Shown: positions 9,575 to 19,400 of the stretch, piece after piece
Layout: the number at the start of each line of letters is the position of its first letter
Numbering within the stretch: position 1 is the first letter of the stretch
From: Ferruginibacter albus
GTDB lineage: Bacteria; Bacteroidota; Bacteroidia; Chitinophagales; Chitinophagaceae
Reading direction: 5' to 3'
Length of the DNA stretch: 64,000 bases
Assembly (NCBI RefSeq): GCF_020042285.1
Contig: NZ_CP083388.1
Span: 372,001 to 436,000, forward strand
Translations under genes and position numbers: made by a program
The notes under the pieces: model-generated
The model's input: only the letters and a program-made list of their open reading frames with translations
Database searches by the model: none
Told to the model about the DNA's origin: nothing

Positions 9575-9630
9575 ATGCTGTGCAAGAGAGTGACACAACG
9601 ATGTTGAACAAAGAACTAAATGCTCGTAAC
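9575..9630 (+). repeat. Dispersed intergenic repeat, copy A (core GTGACACAAC)
   Basis: One of six copies of a roughly 55-bp element. The core is at 9590-9599, followed by GATGTTGAACAAAGAAC and ending near GCTCGTAAC. It sits in the 242-bp clpX-purA gap, which otherwise shows no gene; the rest is AT-rich sequence without a clear terminator. Confidence 0.7.
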
Positions 9631-9668
9631 AAAATAATAAATATCCAATCTTAAATATTCAGTAATAA

Positions 9669-10931
9669 ATGATAGATGTAATTCTGGGTCTGCAATGGGG
9701 CGATGAAGGAAAAGGAAAAATTGTAGACTATTTTGCTCCTAACTATGATGTGATTGCACGATTCCAGGGAGGTCCGAACGCAGGGCACACGCTGTATTTG
9801 AATGGTAAAAAAGTAGTGTTGCACCAGATTCCCAGCGGTATTTTTCATGAAGATAAAATAAACCTGATCGGTAACGGCGTAGTGTTGGACCTGGTTACTT
9901 TTAAAAAAGAATGTGAAAGCGTTGCTGCATTTGGCGTTGATTATAAAAAGAATTTGTACATCAGCGAACGTACACATTTGATCTTGCCTACGCATAGAGC
10001 ATTGGACAAAGCGAGTGAATTGGCAAAAGGAAACGATAAGATTGGCTCTACCTTAAAAGGTATTGGACCAACGTATATGGATAAAACCGGTCGCAATGGT
10101 TTACGAGTAGGTAATTTGCTGGATAAAGATTTTAAGACTCAATACGAGTCATTAAAAGCGAAACATCAGCAGATGCTGGACAATTATAATTTTAGTGAAG
10201 ATATCAGCGCGTGGGAAAATGATTTCTTTGAAGCAATAGAATTTATCAAAGAATTTAAGATCGTAAATGGCGAATACTTTATCAACGAAAAACTTAGAGA
10301 AGGAAAAAGAATATTAGCGGAAGGTGCTCAAGGAAGCATGCTGGATGTAGATTTTGGAACTTTTCCTTTTGTTACCAGCAGCAATACAATTTCTGCGGGT
10401 GTGTGTACCGGGTTGGGTGTAGCACCGCAAAAAATTAAAGAAGTATTTGGTATCACAAAAGCTTACTGTACTCGTGTAGGTAGTGGTCCTTTTCCAACGG
10501 AGTTGCATGATGAAACCGGTGAGTTAATTCGGAAGATCGGAAATGAATTTGGAAGCACAACAGGAAGACCTCGTCGTTGTGGATGGATTGACTTGGTAGC
10601 ACTTGATTTTGCATGTATGATAAATGGTGTTACGCAATTGATCATTACTAAAACGGATGTATTAGATAGCTTGGATGAATTGAAAGTGTGTACGGCGTAT
10701 AAAATTGATGGCGAAGAGAAAAAGTGTGTACCGATGCAATTGAATAAGATAGATGCCGTACCGGTGTACAAAAGCTTTCCGGGTTGGCAAAAGGATATTA
10801 CAGCAATCAGTTCGTACAATGATTTTCCGGGTAAACTGACAGAATACCTGGATTATTTGAATAATTATCTGAAAGTGCCGGTTAAATATATCAGTAATGG
10901 ACCAAACAGGGAACAATTGGTAACGGCATAA
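9669..10931 (+). CDS. purA: Adenylosuccinate synthetase
   Basis: PurA joins IMP and aspartate using GTP, the first committed step from IMP to AMP. The N-terminal signature GLQWGDEGKGKIVD contains the phosphate-binding and catalytic residues, and a GPNAGHT-type motif (PNAGHTLYL) follows. IGSTLKGIGPTYMDK and STTGRPRRCGWID are further family motifs. At 420 residues it is full length. The ATG at 9669 gives a start directly at the conserved MIDVILGLQ. The neighbours (acidic protein, pabB) are functionally unrelated. Confidence 0.96.
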   Translation: MIDVILGLQWGDEGKGKIVDYFAPNYDVIARFQGGPNAGHTLYLNGKKVVLHQIPSGIFHEDKINLIGNGVVLDLVTFKKECESVAAFGVDYKKNLYISERTHLILPTHRALDKASELAKGNDKIGSTLKGIGPTYMDKTGRNGLRVGNLLDKDFKTQYESLKAKHQQMLDNYNFSEDISAWENDFFEAIEFIKEFKIVNGEYFINEKLREGKRILAEGAQGSMLDVDFGTFPFVTSSNTISAGVCTGLGVAPQKIKEVFGITKAYCTRVGSGPFPTELHDETGELIRKIGNEFGSTTGRPRRCGWIDLVALDFACMINGVTQLIITKTDVLDSLDELKVCTAYKIDGEEKKCVPMQLNKIDAVPVYKSFPGWQKDITAISSYNDFPGKLTEYLDYLNNYLKVPVKYISNGPNREQLVTA

Positions 10932-11020
10932 GGCAAAAAATATTATTAAAAAAATTATCAATTTTTTTTGGCTAATTAAAAATCTCTAAGAAATTTTACA
11001 GTGCAATAAATTGGTTAACT

Positions 11021-11464
11021 ATGGCTGCAAAATCTGACAACGAAAAAAAGACAACTCCAAAGAAAGCTGCTCCTGAAAAGAAAGCAGAATCGAAAGCATC
11101 TTCTAAAGCAAAAAAAGACGAGGATGAAGATGATGATGACGATGATTTTGAGGAAACTCCCAAAGCTGCAAAAGGAAAAGCTTCTAAAAGCAAGGGTGAA
11201 GACGATGACGATGATGATGATTTAGAAGAGGAAGATGATGATAACTGGGGTAAAGAAGATGAAGACGATAGTTGGGATCCTGACTTTGAAGAGTTTGATC
11301 TGCCTAAATCGAAAGGTAAAAAATCAACCGGCGGTGGTAGCGGTGCTAAAAAAGGCAAAGGTGATGATGATGATGACGATCTTAAAATGGACGACTTTAA
11401 AGACCTTGGCTTTGACGATGACTTAGGCGGCGGTGGCGGCTTTGATGATGACGATGATTTTTAA
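11021..11464 (+). CDS. Highly acidic, Asp/Glu/Lys-rich low-complexity protein
   Basis: I recognise no catalytic domain. The 147 residues alternate Lys/Ala-rich stretches (AAPEKKAESKASSKAKK) with runs of Asp and Glu, and end in a Gly/Asp tail. The few aromatic residues cluster in DDNWGKEDEDDSWDPDFEEF and at the C-terminus (FKDLGF, FDDDDDF). It is expected to be intrinsically disordered and strongly anionic. There is no signal peptide, so it is probably cytoplasmic. Such a chain could mimic nucleic acid, bind basic proteins or buffer cations, as acidic tails do in other proteins, but none of this is shown here. It lies 69 bp before pabB. Confidence 0.75.
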   Translation: MAAKSDNEKKTTPKKAAPEKKAESKASSKAKKDEDEDDDDDDFEETPKAAKGKASKSKGEDDDDDDDLEEEDDDNWGKEDEDDSWDPDFEEFDLPKSKGKKSTGGGSGAKKGKGDDDDDDLKMDDFKDLGFDDDLGGGGGFDDDDDF

Positions 11465-11533
11465 GCGTGCATCGTGAAAAGTAAATCGTGAAATATCAAG
11501 TTTGCTTTTCTTTGCAGGAAGTAAACAATATAC

Positions 11534-12811
11534 GTGAAAGAAGGTCAATCTTTTTTAATAGATAATTTTAACGACTTTAAAATAAAGATGTTGAATTGGG
11601 CAAACCGGTTCAACATCTTTTGTTTTTTAGATAATCTCCATTACAATTTTAATGAACCGGCTTTTGAATGTTTGTTGGCAGCAGGTGTACAGCACCGCAT
11701 TGAAATGCAGGCAGGAAAGGCATTTAACGGCTTAAAGGATTTTTATTCTCAGCATAAAAATAAATGGTTGTTCGGGCATTTTGGGTATGATCTTAAGAAT
11801 GAAACCGAGCAATTACAATCAAATAATTTTGATGGAATCGGCTTTGCAGACATACATTTTTTTGTTCCTGAAATTGTATTGCAGTTAAATGAAAGGCAGC
11901 TAACTGTTTTTTGTGATGGTGATGCGGCAGCAATTTTTAAAAATATTTCCGAACAAACAATTGCAGAAGAAAATAGCCAGGCATCTTTTGAAATTAAAAA
12001 CAGGATCAGCAAAGAAGATTATATAAGCTCCATCAAAAAAATTCAACAGCATATTTTACGTGGCGATTGCTATGAGTTGAATTTTTGCCAGGAATTTTTT
12101 GCCCAACCTGTTACAATAGATATTCTTTCTACTTATAAAAAATTGTCTGCTGTTTCTCCTAATCCATTTGCAGCATTGTATAAGGTAAATGACCGGTATT
12201 GTATCTGTGCAAGTCCAGAACGTTATTTAAAAAAAGCAGGAAATAAAATTTTCTCTCAACCTATTAAAGGAACATCAAGCAGAAATGAAAATAAAAATAT
12301 TGACGATGCCAATAAGCAGCATTTATTAAACAGTCAAAAAGAAAAGAGTGAGAATGTAATGGTGGTGGACCTAGTAAGAAATGATCTTAGTAAAATTTGT
12401 AAAGAGGCCACAGTTAAAGTAGATGAGTTATTTGGCATTTATAGTTTCCCGCAGGTGCATCAAATGATAAGTACCATAAGCGGAGAAATTAAAGATGATA
12501 TTGATTGGGTTAATGCTGTGAAAGCTACTTTTCCGATGGGTTCTATGACCGGCGCTCCTAAAAAAAGAGTAATGCAATTGATTGAGCAATACGAGCAAAC
12601 CAAACGTGGATTGTTCTCGGGCTCTATTGGCTATATAAACCCAAACGGTGATTTTGATTTTAATGTAGTGATAAGAAGTACTTTGTACAATGCTGAAGCA
12701 AAATATCTTTCTTTTCAAACCGGCTCTGCTATTACATTTTATAGTAATGCAGAAGAAGAGTATAATGAATGCTTGCTGAAAGCAGCAGCAATAAAATCAG
12801 TATTAAAGTAA
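11534..12811 (+). CDS. pabB: Aminodeoxychorismate synthase component I (chorismate-binding enzyme)
   Basis: This enzyme converts chorismate and ammonia to 4-amino-4-deoxychorismate for folate synthesis. The chorismate-binding domain fills the C-terminal two thirds: PIKGTSSR, VMVVDLVRNDLSKIC and the diagnostic FPMGSMTGAPKKR. At 425 residues with no attached glutaminase or lyase domain, it needs PabA and PabC from elsewhere. The absence of a trpE-like operon favours PabB over anthranilate synthase. The start is GTG at 11534; no upstream ATG fits. A short hairpin terminator follows. Confidence 0.88.
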   Translation: MKEGQSFLIDNFNDFKIKMLNWANRFNIFCFLDNLHYNFNEPAFECLLAAGVQHRIEMQAGKAFNGLKDFYSQHKNKWLFGHFGYDLKNETEQLQSNNFDGIGFADIHFFVPEIVLQLNERQLTVFCDGDAAAIFKNISEQTIAEENSQASFEIKNRISKEDYISSIKKIQQHILRGDCYELNFCQEFFAQPVTIDILSTYKKLSAVSPNPFAALYKVNDRYCICASPERYLKKAGNKIFSQPIKGTSSRNENKNIDDANKQHLLNSQKEKSENVMVVDLVRNDLSKICKEATVKVDELFGIYSFPQVHQMISTISGEIKDDIDWVNAVKATFPMGSMTGAPKKRVMQLIEQYEQTKRGLFSGSIGYINPNGDFDFNVVIRSTLYNAEAKYLSFQTGSAITFYSNAEEEYNECLLKAAAIKSVLK

Positions 12812-12839
12812 TTGGGTTGCATCTTATAAAAAGCTAATT

Positions 12840-12862
12840 ATCAACACCCCGTTGATTTTTAT
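12840..12862 (+). terminator. Probable terminator after pabB
   Basis: A 6-bp stem ATCAAC/GTTGAT with loop ACCCC is followed by TTTTTAT. It is short but well placed between pabB and the glucosaminidase cassette. Confidence 0.6.
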
Positions 12863-12924
12863 ATTCTTTATAACATGCCCATTTGTATTTTTAGATTGTT
12901 ATATTTATGGTATAAATAATTGCC

Positions 12925-13416
12925 ATGAATAAACTTCGATTGCTGTTAGTGGCTGTATTTCTGGTAAGTTCAAGCCTTTGCCCGGCACAAAAAGTAACCA
13001 CAAGCTATATAGAAAAATATTTGCCTTTAGCAAAAGAGCTATCAACGCAATGGGGTATTCCGGTGGCAGTTATTTTAGGTGTTTCTATATTAGAATCGGG
13101 AAGTGGTACCAGTATTAATTGCAGGCAATTGAACAATTTTTTCGGAGTGAAGGGAAAGAATCATTTAAGAAAGAGAAAAACAAAATATAAGCAATATATA
13201 TCCGCACGGGCGTCGTTCGAAGATTTTTGCAGGATATTATCAACAAAAAAATATTATGCAAAACTGAAAGGAAATACGAATTATAATTTATGGTTGACAG
13301 CGATGAATCACCATAATTATGCAGGTGCTAAAGATGTGTGGGGTCCAAGAATTAGATCACTTATTAAAAAACACAGGCTGATGAAATATGATCAGCCGGA
13401 TGCGGTTAGTCAATGA
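12925..13416 (+). CDS. Secreted glucosaminidase-domain protein (peptidoglycan hydrolase)
   Basis: A signal peptide (cleavage near LCPAQ) precedes a compact glucosaminidase/FlgJ-type lysozyme-like domain. SILESGSGTS contains the likely catalytic Glu, and the NFFGVKG, YISARASFEDF, and YNLWLTAMNHHNYAG segments are typical of the family. It would cleave the glycan backbone of peptidoglycan in the periplasm. At 163 residues it is a single catalytic domain with no wall-binding module. Its TGA stop overlaps the ATG of the next gene (ATGA), so it is translationally coupled to the SGNH/SGNH/MBOAT genes, which suggests action on the same glycan. Confidence 0.85.
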   Translation: MNKLRLLLVAVFLVSSSLCPAQKVTTSYIEKYLPLAKELSTQWGIPVAVILGVSILESGSGTSINCRQLNNFFGVKGKNHLRKRKTKYKQYISARASFEDFCRILSTKKYYAKLKGNTNYNLWLTAMNHHNYAGAKDVWGPRIRSLIKKHRLMKYDQPDAVSQ

Positions 13417-14774
13417 ATGTAAAAAAGAAAGTATTGTTGTTTAATATTTTTTTCCTGTTGCTGCTGTTGGCGGCAACTTTTTTATTTGAATGGAAACCAA
13501 CCCTTGCCGGTGAAAGTATGCGACGGGTAAGCATTTTAGCTGATATACAAAAAGACAGTCTTCGGGATAAGATTGCAATATCCAACACAACCGATTGTAC
13601 AACCGTTGCCAAACAAAATATTTCGATAAAGAATTACGCTACTTATAATGGTTTGATCAACTCGTCGGGTAAAGAATTTGCTCTGCAGGATTTCTTGCAA
13701 AAATTATTGGAGCTTAAACAAAAGAAACGGAAAAAAATACGCATTGCTTATTTTGGGGATTCGATGATTGAAGGCGACCTGATCACTGCTGACATACGGG
13801 AACAACTGCAAAATATTTTTGGAGGAGGTGGGGTTGGGTTTGTACCTGTAACTTCAATTGTGGCCGGTTTCAGGCAAACGGTTATCCATTCTTTTTCTTC
13901 TGATTGGAAGGATGTAAATTTTAAATCGGATGATAAAGCCGGTAGCGACCTGTTTATTTCCGGGCATAGTTTTTTTGCCGGAGAAAACAGTTGGGTAAGT
14001 TATAAAACAGTAAATCGTCCACACTTAAATAGCTTTAATACAGTTTCGGTGTTGTATGGAAAACCTGCCGAAGGAGAAAGTAATTCAGCTACGCTAACTA
14101 TTAATGGCAATGCACAAGCAATTACTGCAACAGGTTTATTCAATTCTTTTGAGACCAAAGTAAATGAAGGGAAAGAGTTGAAACTTGGGTTTTCATCTCC
14201 TGACATTCCTTTGTATGGTGCAGCCATGGAAGCCGACAGCGGAATTGTAGTAGATAATTTTTCATTCAGAGGGATCAGTGGCGTAGAGTTTAAATATTTT
14301 TCAGAAGAATTTTTAAAACAAGTGCAACAAGAACGTCCATACGATCTGCTGGTATTTCAATATGGCCCTAACTTGTTATTTAAACCTAATCTCACAGATT
14401 TTAGTTGGTATCAAAAAATGATGTTGCCCGTATTGAAAAAAATTCATGGTTCTATTCCTGATGCAGACATGCTGATAATCTCCACCGCTGACAAAAGTTT
14501 TAAATACGATGATGGCTGGCATACTGCCAAAGGAGTGCAGCCGTTGATTGATGTGCAATACGGTATGGCAAAAAATTGTGGCGCAGATTTTTTCAATTTA
14601 TATAACGCCATGGGCGGTGAAGATAAGATGGTGAGTTGGGTACAAGGCGATACAGTATATGCCAATAAAGATTATACGCATGTAAATTTTAAAGGAGCAC
14701 ATCGATTTGGTAATTATATTTTCAATGCAATTATGAAAGAATATGATGATTTTGAAAAGCACCCTACTAAGTAG
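13413..14774 (+). CDS. Membrane-anchored SGNH/GDSL-family esterase or acetyltransferase
   Basis: One N-terminal hydrophobic helix (LFNIFFLLLLLAATFLF) anchors a periplasmic SGNH domain. Block I is YFGDSMIEGDL with nucleophile Ser117, the oxyanion region reads VFQYGPNLLF, and block V is DYTH (Asp420, His423). The 453 residues include a beta-rich insert (about 170-290) between blocks, as in bacterial glycan O-acetyl-esterase/transferase proteins. It overlaps the upstream glucosaminidase by 4 bp and the downstream SGNH gene by 32 bp. With the MBOAT protein it probably handles acyl groups on an envelope polysaccharide; whether it adds or removes them cannot be read from sequence. Confidence 0.82.
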   Translation: MNVKKKVLLFNIFFLLLLLAATFLFEWKPTLAGESMRRVSILADIQKDSLRDKIAISNTTDCTTVAKQNISIKNYATYNGLINSSGKEFALQDFLQKLLELKQKKRKKIRIAYFGDSMIEGDLITADIREQLQNIFGGGGVGFVPVTSIVAGFRQTVIHSFSSDWKDVNFKSDDKAGSDLFISGHSFFAGENSWVSYKTVNRPHLNSFNTVSVLYGKPAEGESNSATLTINGNAQAITATGLFNSFETKVNEGKELKLGFSSPDIPLYGAAMEADSGIVVDNFSFRGISGVEFKYFSEEFLKQVQQERPYDLLVFQYGPNLLFKPNLTDFSWYQKMMLPVLKKIHGSIPDADMLIISTADKSFKYDDGWHTAKGVQPLIDVQYGMAKNCGADFFNLYNAMGGEDKMVSWVQGDTVYANKDYTHVNFKGAHRFGNYIFNAIMKEYDDFEKHPTK

Positions 14775-15513
14775 TTTAATTGCATTGCTGGCTTTTGTTA
14801 AACCTGCTGCTGGACAAAACATAGGTAATCAGATAATGAATGAACAGGAGCTGAAGCCGATAAAAGAAAAGATAAATAATGCGGATTCATTGCCTACTTT
14901 AATTAAGGTGTTACACATTGGGGATTCACACATTAAAGGCGGCGTTTTCTCACAACAATTTATGGAGAAGTTGAATAATTATTATACAGGAAAATATCAC
15001 GGGAACCTGTTTTTTAACTTCCAATGGTTTTGTAAGATCGGAACAAAATATTCTGATTATAATGAGCTGGCAGAATTAGATAAACAATTAAAAGAAGAAC
15101 ATTTTGACCTGGTGATCATTTCACTAGGAACAAATGATGCGTTTTCCGGTTCATCTAAAACAAATTTTTATGAGAAGATAGATCACCTGGTAAGTAAGAT
15201 AAAGAGATTAAGCCCGGCAGCTTGTATTTTAATTACCACTCCTTCTGACGCATTGCGCTATAATAAACAAAGAGGGGCTTATTTATCGGAGCCTGAAATA
15301 AAAAATGTGACGAATACTTTAATAAAATATGCAGATGAGCATGCTGTTGCATATTGGAACCTGCACCAGGTAATGGGAGGAGAATATTCCATTAATAGTT
15401 GGGTGCAAAAAAAACTGGCTCAACCCGATAGGATACATTTTACACCGAAAGGGTATACTATACTGGCTGATTGGTTGTTTACGGCCTTCATAAACTCAAT
15501 GCAGGGATTATAA
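14743..15513 (+). CDS. Periplasmic SGNH/GDSL hydrolase
   Basis: The signal peptide ends near VKPAAGQ. It has a complete SGNH set: Ser62 in LHIGDSHIKGG, SLGTND (block III) and DRIH (Asp229, His232). It shares with the preceding protein the block MGGE...SWVQ just before the DxxH motif, so the two are related by duplication, although this one lacks the large insert. The start at 14743 lies inside the upstream gene; the next codon is also ATG. MBOAT follows 23 bp later. Confidence 0.84.
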   Translation: MMILKSTLLSSLIALLAFVKPAAGQNIGNQIMNEQELKPIKEKINNADSLPTLIKVLHIGDSHIKGGVFSQQFMEKLNNYYTGKYHGNLFFNFQWFCKIGTKYSDYNELAELDKQLKEEHFDLVIISLGTNDAFSGSSKTNFYEKIDHLVSKIKRLSPAACILITTPSDALRYNKQRGAYLSEPEIKNVTNTLIKYADEHAVAYWNLHQVMGGEYSINSWVQKKLAQPDRIHFTPKGYTILADWLFTAFINSMQGL

Positions 15514-15536
15514 TTCGTGCTTAAATTGTGATATCA

Positions 15537-17015
15537 ATGCAATTAGATTTTAATAAACTTATTGAAGAACTTTCTTACAATCCTAAAGAACCTCTGTTAT
15601 TCAACAGCGGCTTTTTTATCTGGTTCTTTGCATTGTTCATTATCACGTATTCGCTGGTAGCACATTACAGGAATGCAAGAGTGATAACATTTGTACTGTT
15701 CTCTTTATATTTTTTCTACAAAGCTTCCGGATGGTTTGTAGGGCTGGTATTGCTTTCTGCGGTTATTGATTTTACACTATCCAATCTTATTTACAAAACG
15801 ATCAATACACATAAAAGAAAGGCATTGCTGGTTTTAAGTGTTGTACTTAATCTTGGAATGTTGTTTTATTTCAAGTACACCAATTTCTTTATTCAATTAT
15901 ACAATGAGGCTTGCAATGGACATATACATCCATTGAATTTGATATTGCCTGTTGGTATTTCTTTTTACACATTTGAAAATTTGAGTTATACGGTAGATGT
16001 CTATCGCGGACATTTTAAACCCGTCAGCCGGTTTATAGATTACTTGTACTTTCTTTCTTTTTTTCCAAAATTGATGATGGGACCAATTGTACGTGCTGCC
16101 GATTTTTTGCCGCAATTGAACAAGCCTTATTTTGTAAGTAAAGAAGATTTTGCATCAGGTTTTTATCTCATTTTTTCCGGCTTATTTAAAAAGATCGTTA
16201 TCTCCGATTTTATCAATGTAAATTTTGTTGGTTACATTTTTGATGATCCAAGCAAGCATACAGGGTTGGAATGCTTGCTCGGCGTATATGGCTATGCGCT
16301 AGTTATTTATTCTGATTTTTCCGGTTACTCCGATATGGCGATTGGTATTGCCAGGTGGTGCGGATTTAATATTCCTCCCAATTTTGATTCACCTTATCAA
16401 AGCAGTTCTATTACTGAGTTTTGGCGCAGGTGGCATATCTCTTTATCAAGCTGGCTACGTGACTATCTCTATATCCCGTTAGGAGGTAACCGAAAAGGAA
16501 AAGTTCGCCAGTATGTAAACTTATTCATCACAATGTTATTAGGTGGTTTTTGGCACGGCGCTAACTGGAATTTTATCATCTGGGGTGGTATGCACGGTGC
16601 TGCATTAAGTGTTGACAAAGCAAAAGATTGGGTATGCGATAAATTGCGTATCAACAAAAAACAGGTCATCTTAAAAGCAATAGGTATAATTGTCACGTTC
16701 AACTTCGTTTGCTTTTGCTGGATATTTTTCAGAGCTAATTCATTAGGCGATGCACAAGCAATGCTGCATCAAATATTTTTCAATTTTGATGGAAGTGTTT
16801 GGAAAGAATTATATTCTAATTATCAATCTGTATTTCTAATAATGTTGATTGGATTTGTATTGCATTTTGTAACAAAAAAGCAAGAAGATACCATTAAAAA
16901 CTCTTTAGTAAATCTTCCATTAGCCGGTTATCTTACGATTGCTTTTATTCTCTTTTTTATTTTCATTCAAATAAAAACAGCCGAGCCTGTAATGCCGGTT
17001 TACTTGCAATTTTAA
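15537..17015 (+). CDS. MBOAT-family membrane O-acyltransferase (AlgI/DltB-like)
   Basis: This polytopic membrane protein moves acyl groups across the inner membrane onto extracytoplasmic polymers. The MBOAT signature is clear: FWRRWHISLSSWLRDY followed by FWHGANWNFIIWG with the presumed active-site His340. About ten hydrophobic segments span its length. I chose ATG 15537; an in-frame GTG at 15528 would add three residues. It ends the four-gene cassette that starts with a glucosaminidase. In known systems (alginate, PatA/PatB peptidoglycan O-acetylation) an MBOAT works with SGNH partners, as the neighbours here suggest; the target polymer is inferred. Confidence 0.9.
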   Translation: MQLDFNKLIEELSYNPKEPLLFNSGFFIWFFALFIITYSLVAHYRNARVITFVLFSLYFFYKASGWFVGLVLLSAVIDFTLSNLIYKTINTHKRKALLVLSVVLNLGMLFYFKYTNFFIQLYNEACNGHIHPLNLILPVGISFYTFENLSYTVDVYRGHFKPVSRFIDYLYFLSFFPKLMMGPIVRAADFLPQLNKPYFVSKEDFASGFYLIFSGLFKKIVISDFINVNFVGYIFDDPSKHTGLECLLGVYGYALVIYSDFSGYSDMAIGIARWCGFNIPPNFDSPYQSSSITEFWRRWHISLSSWLRDYLYIPLGGNRKGKVRQYVNLFITMLLGGFWHGANWNFIIWGGMHGAALSVDKAKDWVCDKLRINKKQVILKAIGIIVTFNFVCFCWIFFRANSLGDAQAMLHQIFFNFDGSVWKELYSNYQSVFLIMLIGFVLHFVTKKQEDTIKNSLVNLPLAGYLTIAFILFFIFIQIKTAEPVMPVYLQF

Positions 17016-17243
17016 AAATACGCTACTTCAAAAATTTGTAACCAGATTAAGACTAATTGTTATTTAATCTTTTCATTACCATTGACTTAAATCAAAATTT
17101 TTGTTTTTGTTGACAAATGTCATCCCTTAATTTTGTTGGTATCGACAATGACTTTACTTTTTAGTTTACTTGCGTTTCATTTTTCTGAAGGCAATGGAAT
17201 CTAAAAAAGTTTTTAAATGTTGATTTTTTAAGTACCCATCCCA

Positions 17244-19393
17244 ATGAAAACAATTTTTGTTATAACAATGCTATTGGCTGTTTTGAGCAGCTCTTCTCAA
17301 AACTGTTTTGATACTTCTTATAAAAAGTTATTGAGCAGCCCCGGCTCTATTTTAAATAGCAATCAATATATACTTAATAAAGACGGCAGTTCAATTTTGA
17401 TCGGAAGCGTTATTGATTTAAGTACTTACGATACATCTGTTAATGTTATTAAGCTTTCATCGGCAGGCACCATTGAATGGTCGAAGAAAGTAACTATGCC
17501 GAACGATTTTTTATCTTATGGCAGTTTATCGTGGGAAGCAACCATATTATCTAATACTGATATTGTTTTATTGTTGAAAGGAAGTATATCTAACGGACTT
17601 ACGTTGATTAAATTTAGTAGTTCAGGTAATTTAGTTTGGGTTAAAAGAGTACTGCCTGATAATACCGATTACCTGGATATGGAAACAGCGAGATTGTATT
17701 TGTTTGGAAATGATCTTTGGATATCCTGCATGGCGCAGCAACAGGTAGACATGTACACACAGCTATCAGGGAATACTATCTTAAAATTGATACTGCTGCT
17801 AATGTGCTGTTGAATAAATTTTATTACAATTCAGATGCCTGTAGCGATATAGTTCCTGCAACCCTATGTGAAAGTGCAGATAGCATTATTGGTATTGGCA
17901 GAATTTTTTATCGCACCTGTGTTAATCGGCCAACTGGCAGCAATCAGCAGGAAAATAAATATTATGGAATGAAGATCAGTAAAAACAGCGGCGAACTGGG
18001 CAAAACCGTTTATTGTTCTATTACTAACAATGTGGATTATTTTCAACCAGGTACAGGTGGCTATGCGCCTTTATCTTCTAGCTACATAAATACAACAAAA
18101 GATAGTTTTTATTTAGTATCTCTAACAAATCGTGTAAATGGAAATACAGCTTATGGCAGCTATAAAATAGGATTTGATTCAACGCTTACTTTTTACGACG
18201 GATCCGTTTATTATCATACGGATAAAGCATTGCCTCAATTAAGCAGGCTTGATATCGACGCTAATAATAATGCAAATATTATTTTTTGGGATACCCGTAG
18301 CGCTGTACAATATATAGCTGGGTTTACGGGAGACAGTTTTATATATCAACAAAAACTGAATGCCCCGGTTAATGCATTGGAAAGCTACCCGGTAGATTAT
18401 CCTTTTGTATATAAAAGCCAATACTTGTGTGTTGTTGGTAATTATATTGGTATGCGCAAAGGGTTTTTACAGATAACACAATTTACCGGCAGCGAAAAAA
18501 AAGATGATTGTTTCAGACAAGATGTAAATTTTATTCAAACGGCTCCTGTACGGGTAACAAGTGTTGCTTCTTCTTTCTTAAATAAGCTGGATGGCTCATT
18601 GGTAAAAACTATTGTTGTTCCTGCCAGTACAACAGATCTTCTTATTACAGTTACATCATCCTGCATGCAGGTAAATAAAACAGTTCTGCCTGCTGCTACG
18701 CTTAATTTAGGAAGAGATACGATTTTATGTACTAATAAAATTTTTCAACTATCTCCTAATAGTAAGTTTAAAAATTATTTGTGGCAGGATGGTTCAACTA
18801 ATTCAACATACATGGTTAAACAAACAGGGCAATATTTTTTACAAGCAACCGATTATTGTAGTGCTATTGTTTCAGATACGATCAATGTAACAATAGATAC
18901 TATTGGACGTTTTTTAAATACAACCGCAGCTGTTTGTGAGAACAATAATTTAACTATTGAACCTGACCGTTCGTTTGATCACTACTTGTGGAATACCGGA
19001 GCTACAACTAAAAGCTTAACTGTTCAACACGCGGGAAAATACTGGCTTACAATAACCGCCGATAATTTGTGTAATCTTACGGATACTATTACTGTAACAG
19101 AAAAAGATTGTGCGGCAGGATTGTTTGTTCCGGGATCATTTACTCCTAATAATGACGGATTGAATGATGTACTTAGACCTGTAACTTTTAATACGAGTAT
19201 TATTCAATCTGATTTTTTAGTGTATGCCCGTTCCGGTCAATTAGTTTTTAAAAGTACAGAACTTAACAACGGTTGGAATGGAACTATAAACGGCACACAA
19301 CAAAACACAGGAACCTTTATATGGATCTGGCGATATAAATTAAACAGCGGAGTAGAAGAAGTACAAAGAGGAACGGTATTACTGTTACGATAA
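17244..19393 (+). pseudogene. CHU_C (gliding-associated C-terminal) surface protein, split by a frameshift
   Basis: Two overlapping frames read as one secreted protein. The first (17244-17813) has a signal peptide and a beta-propeller-like start. The second frame continues to 19393 and ends with the CHU_C/T9SS type B domain (FVPGSFTPNNDGLNDV ... NGWNGTINGTQQNTGTFIW). The sensible reading passes from GNTILK into IDTAANVLLNKF, which needs one extra base in the A run at about 17783-17786 (CTTAAAATTGAT). Without it the first frame stops at 17813. No ATG suits the second piece. The intact protein would be about 717 residues and exported by T9SS. It may be a true pseudogene or a sequence error. Confidence 0.75.
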
Positions 19394-19400
19394 TTGTAGC

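Noticed and set aside
17717..17813. A separate gene starting at 17717
   Set aside because: Its first residues (MDILHGAATGRHV) are just the shifted frame of the upstream protein; the second frame is better read as the continuation after a frameshift.
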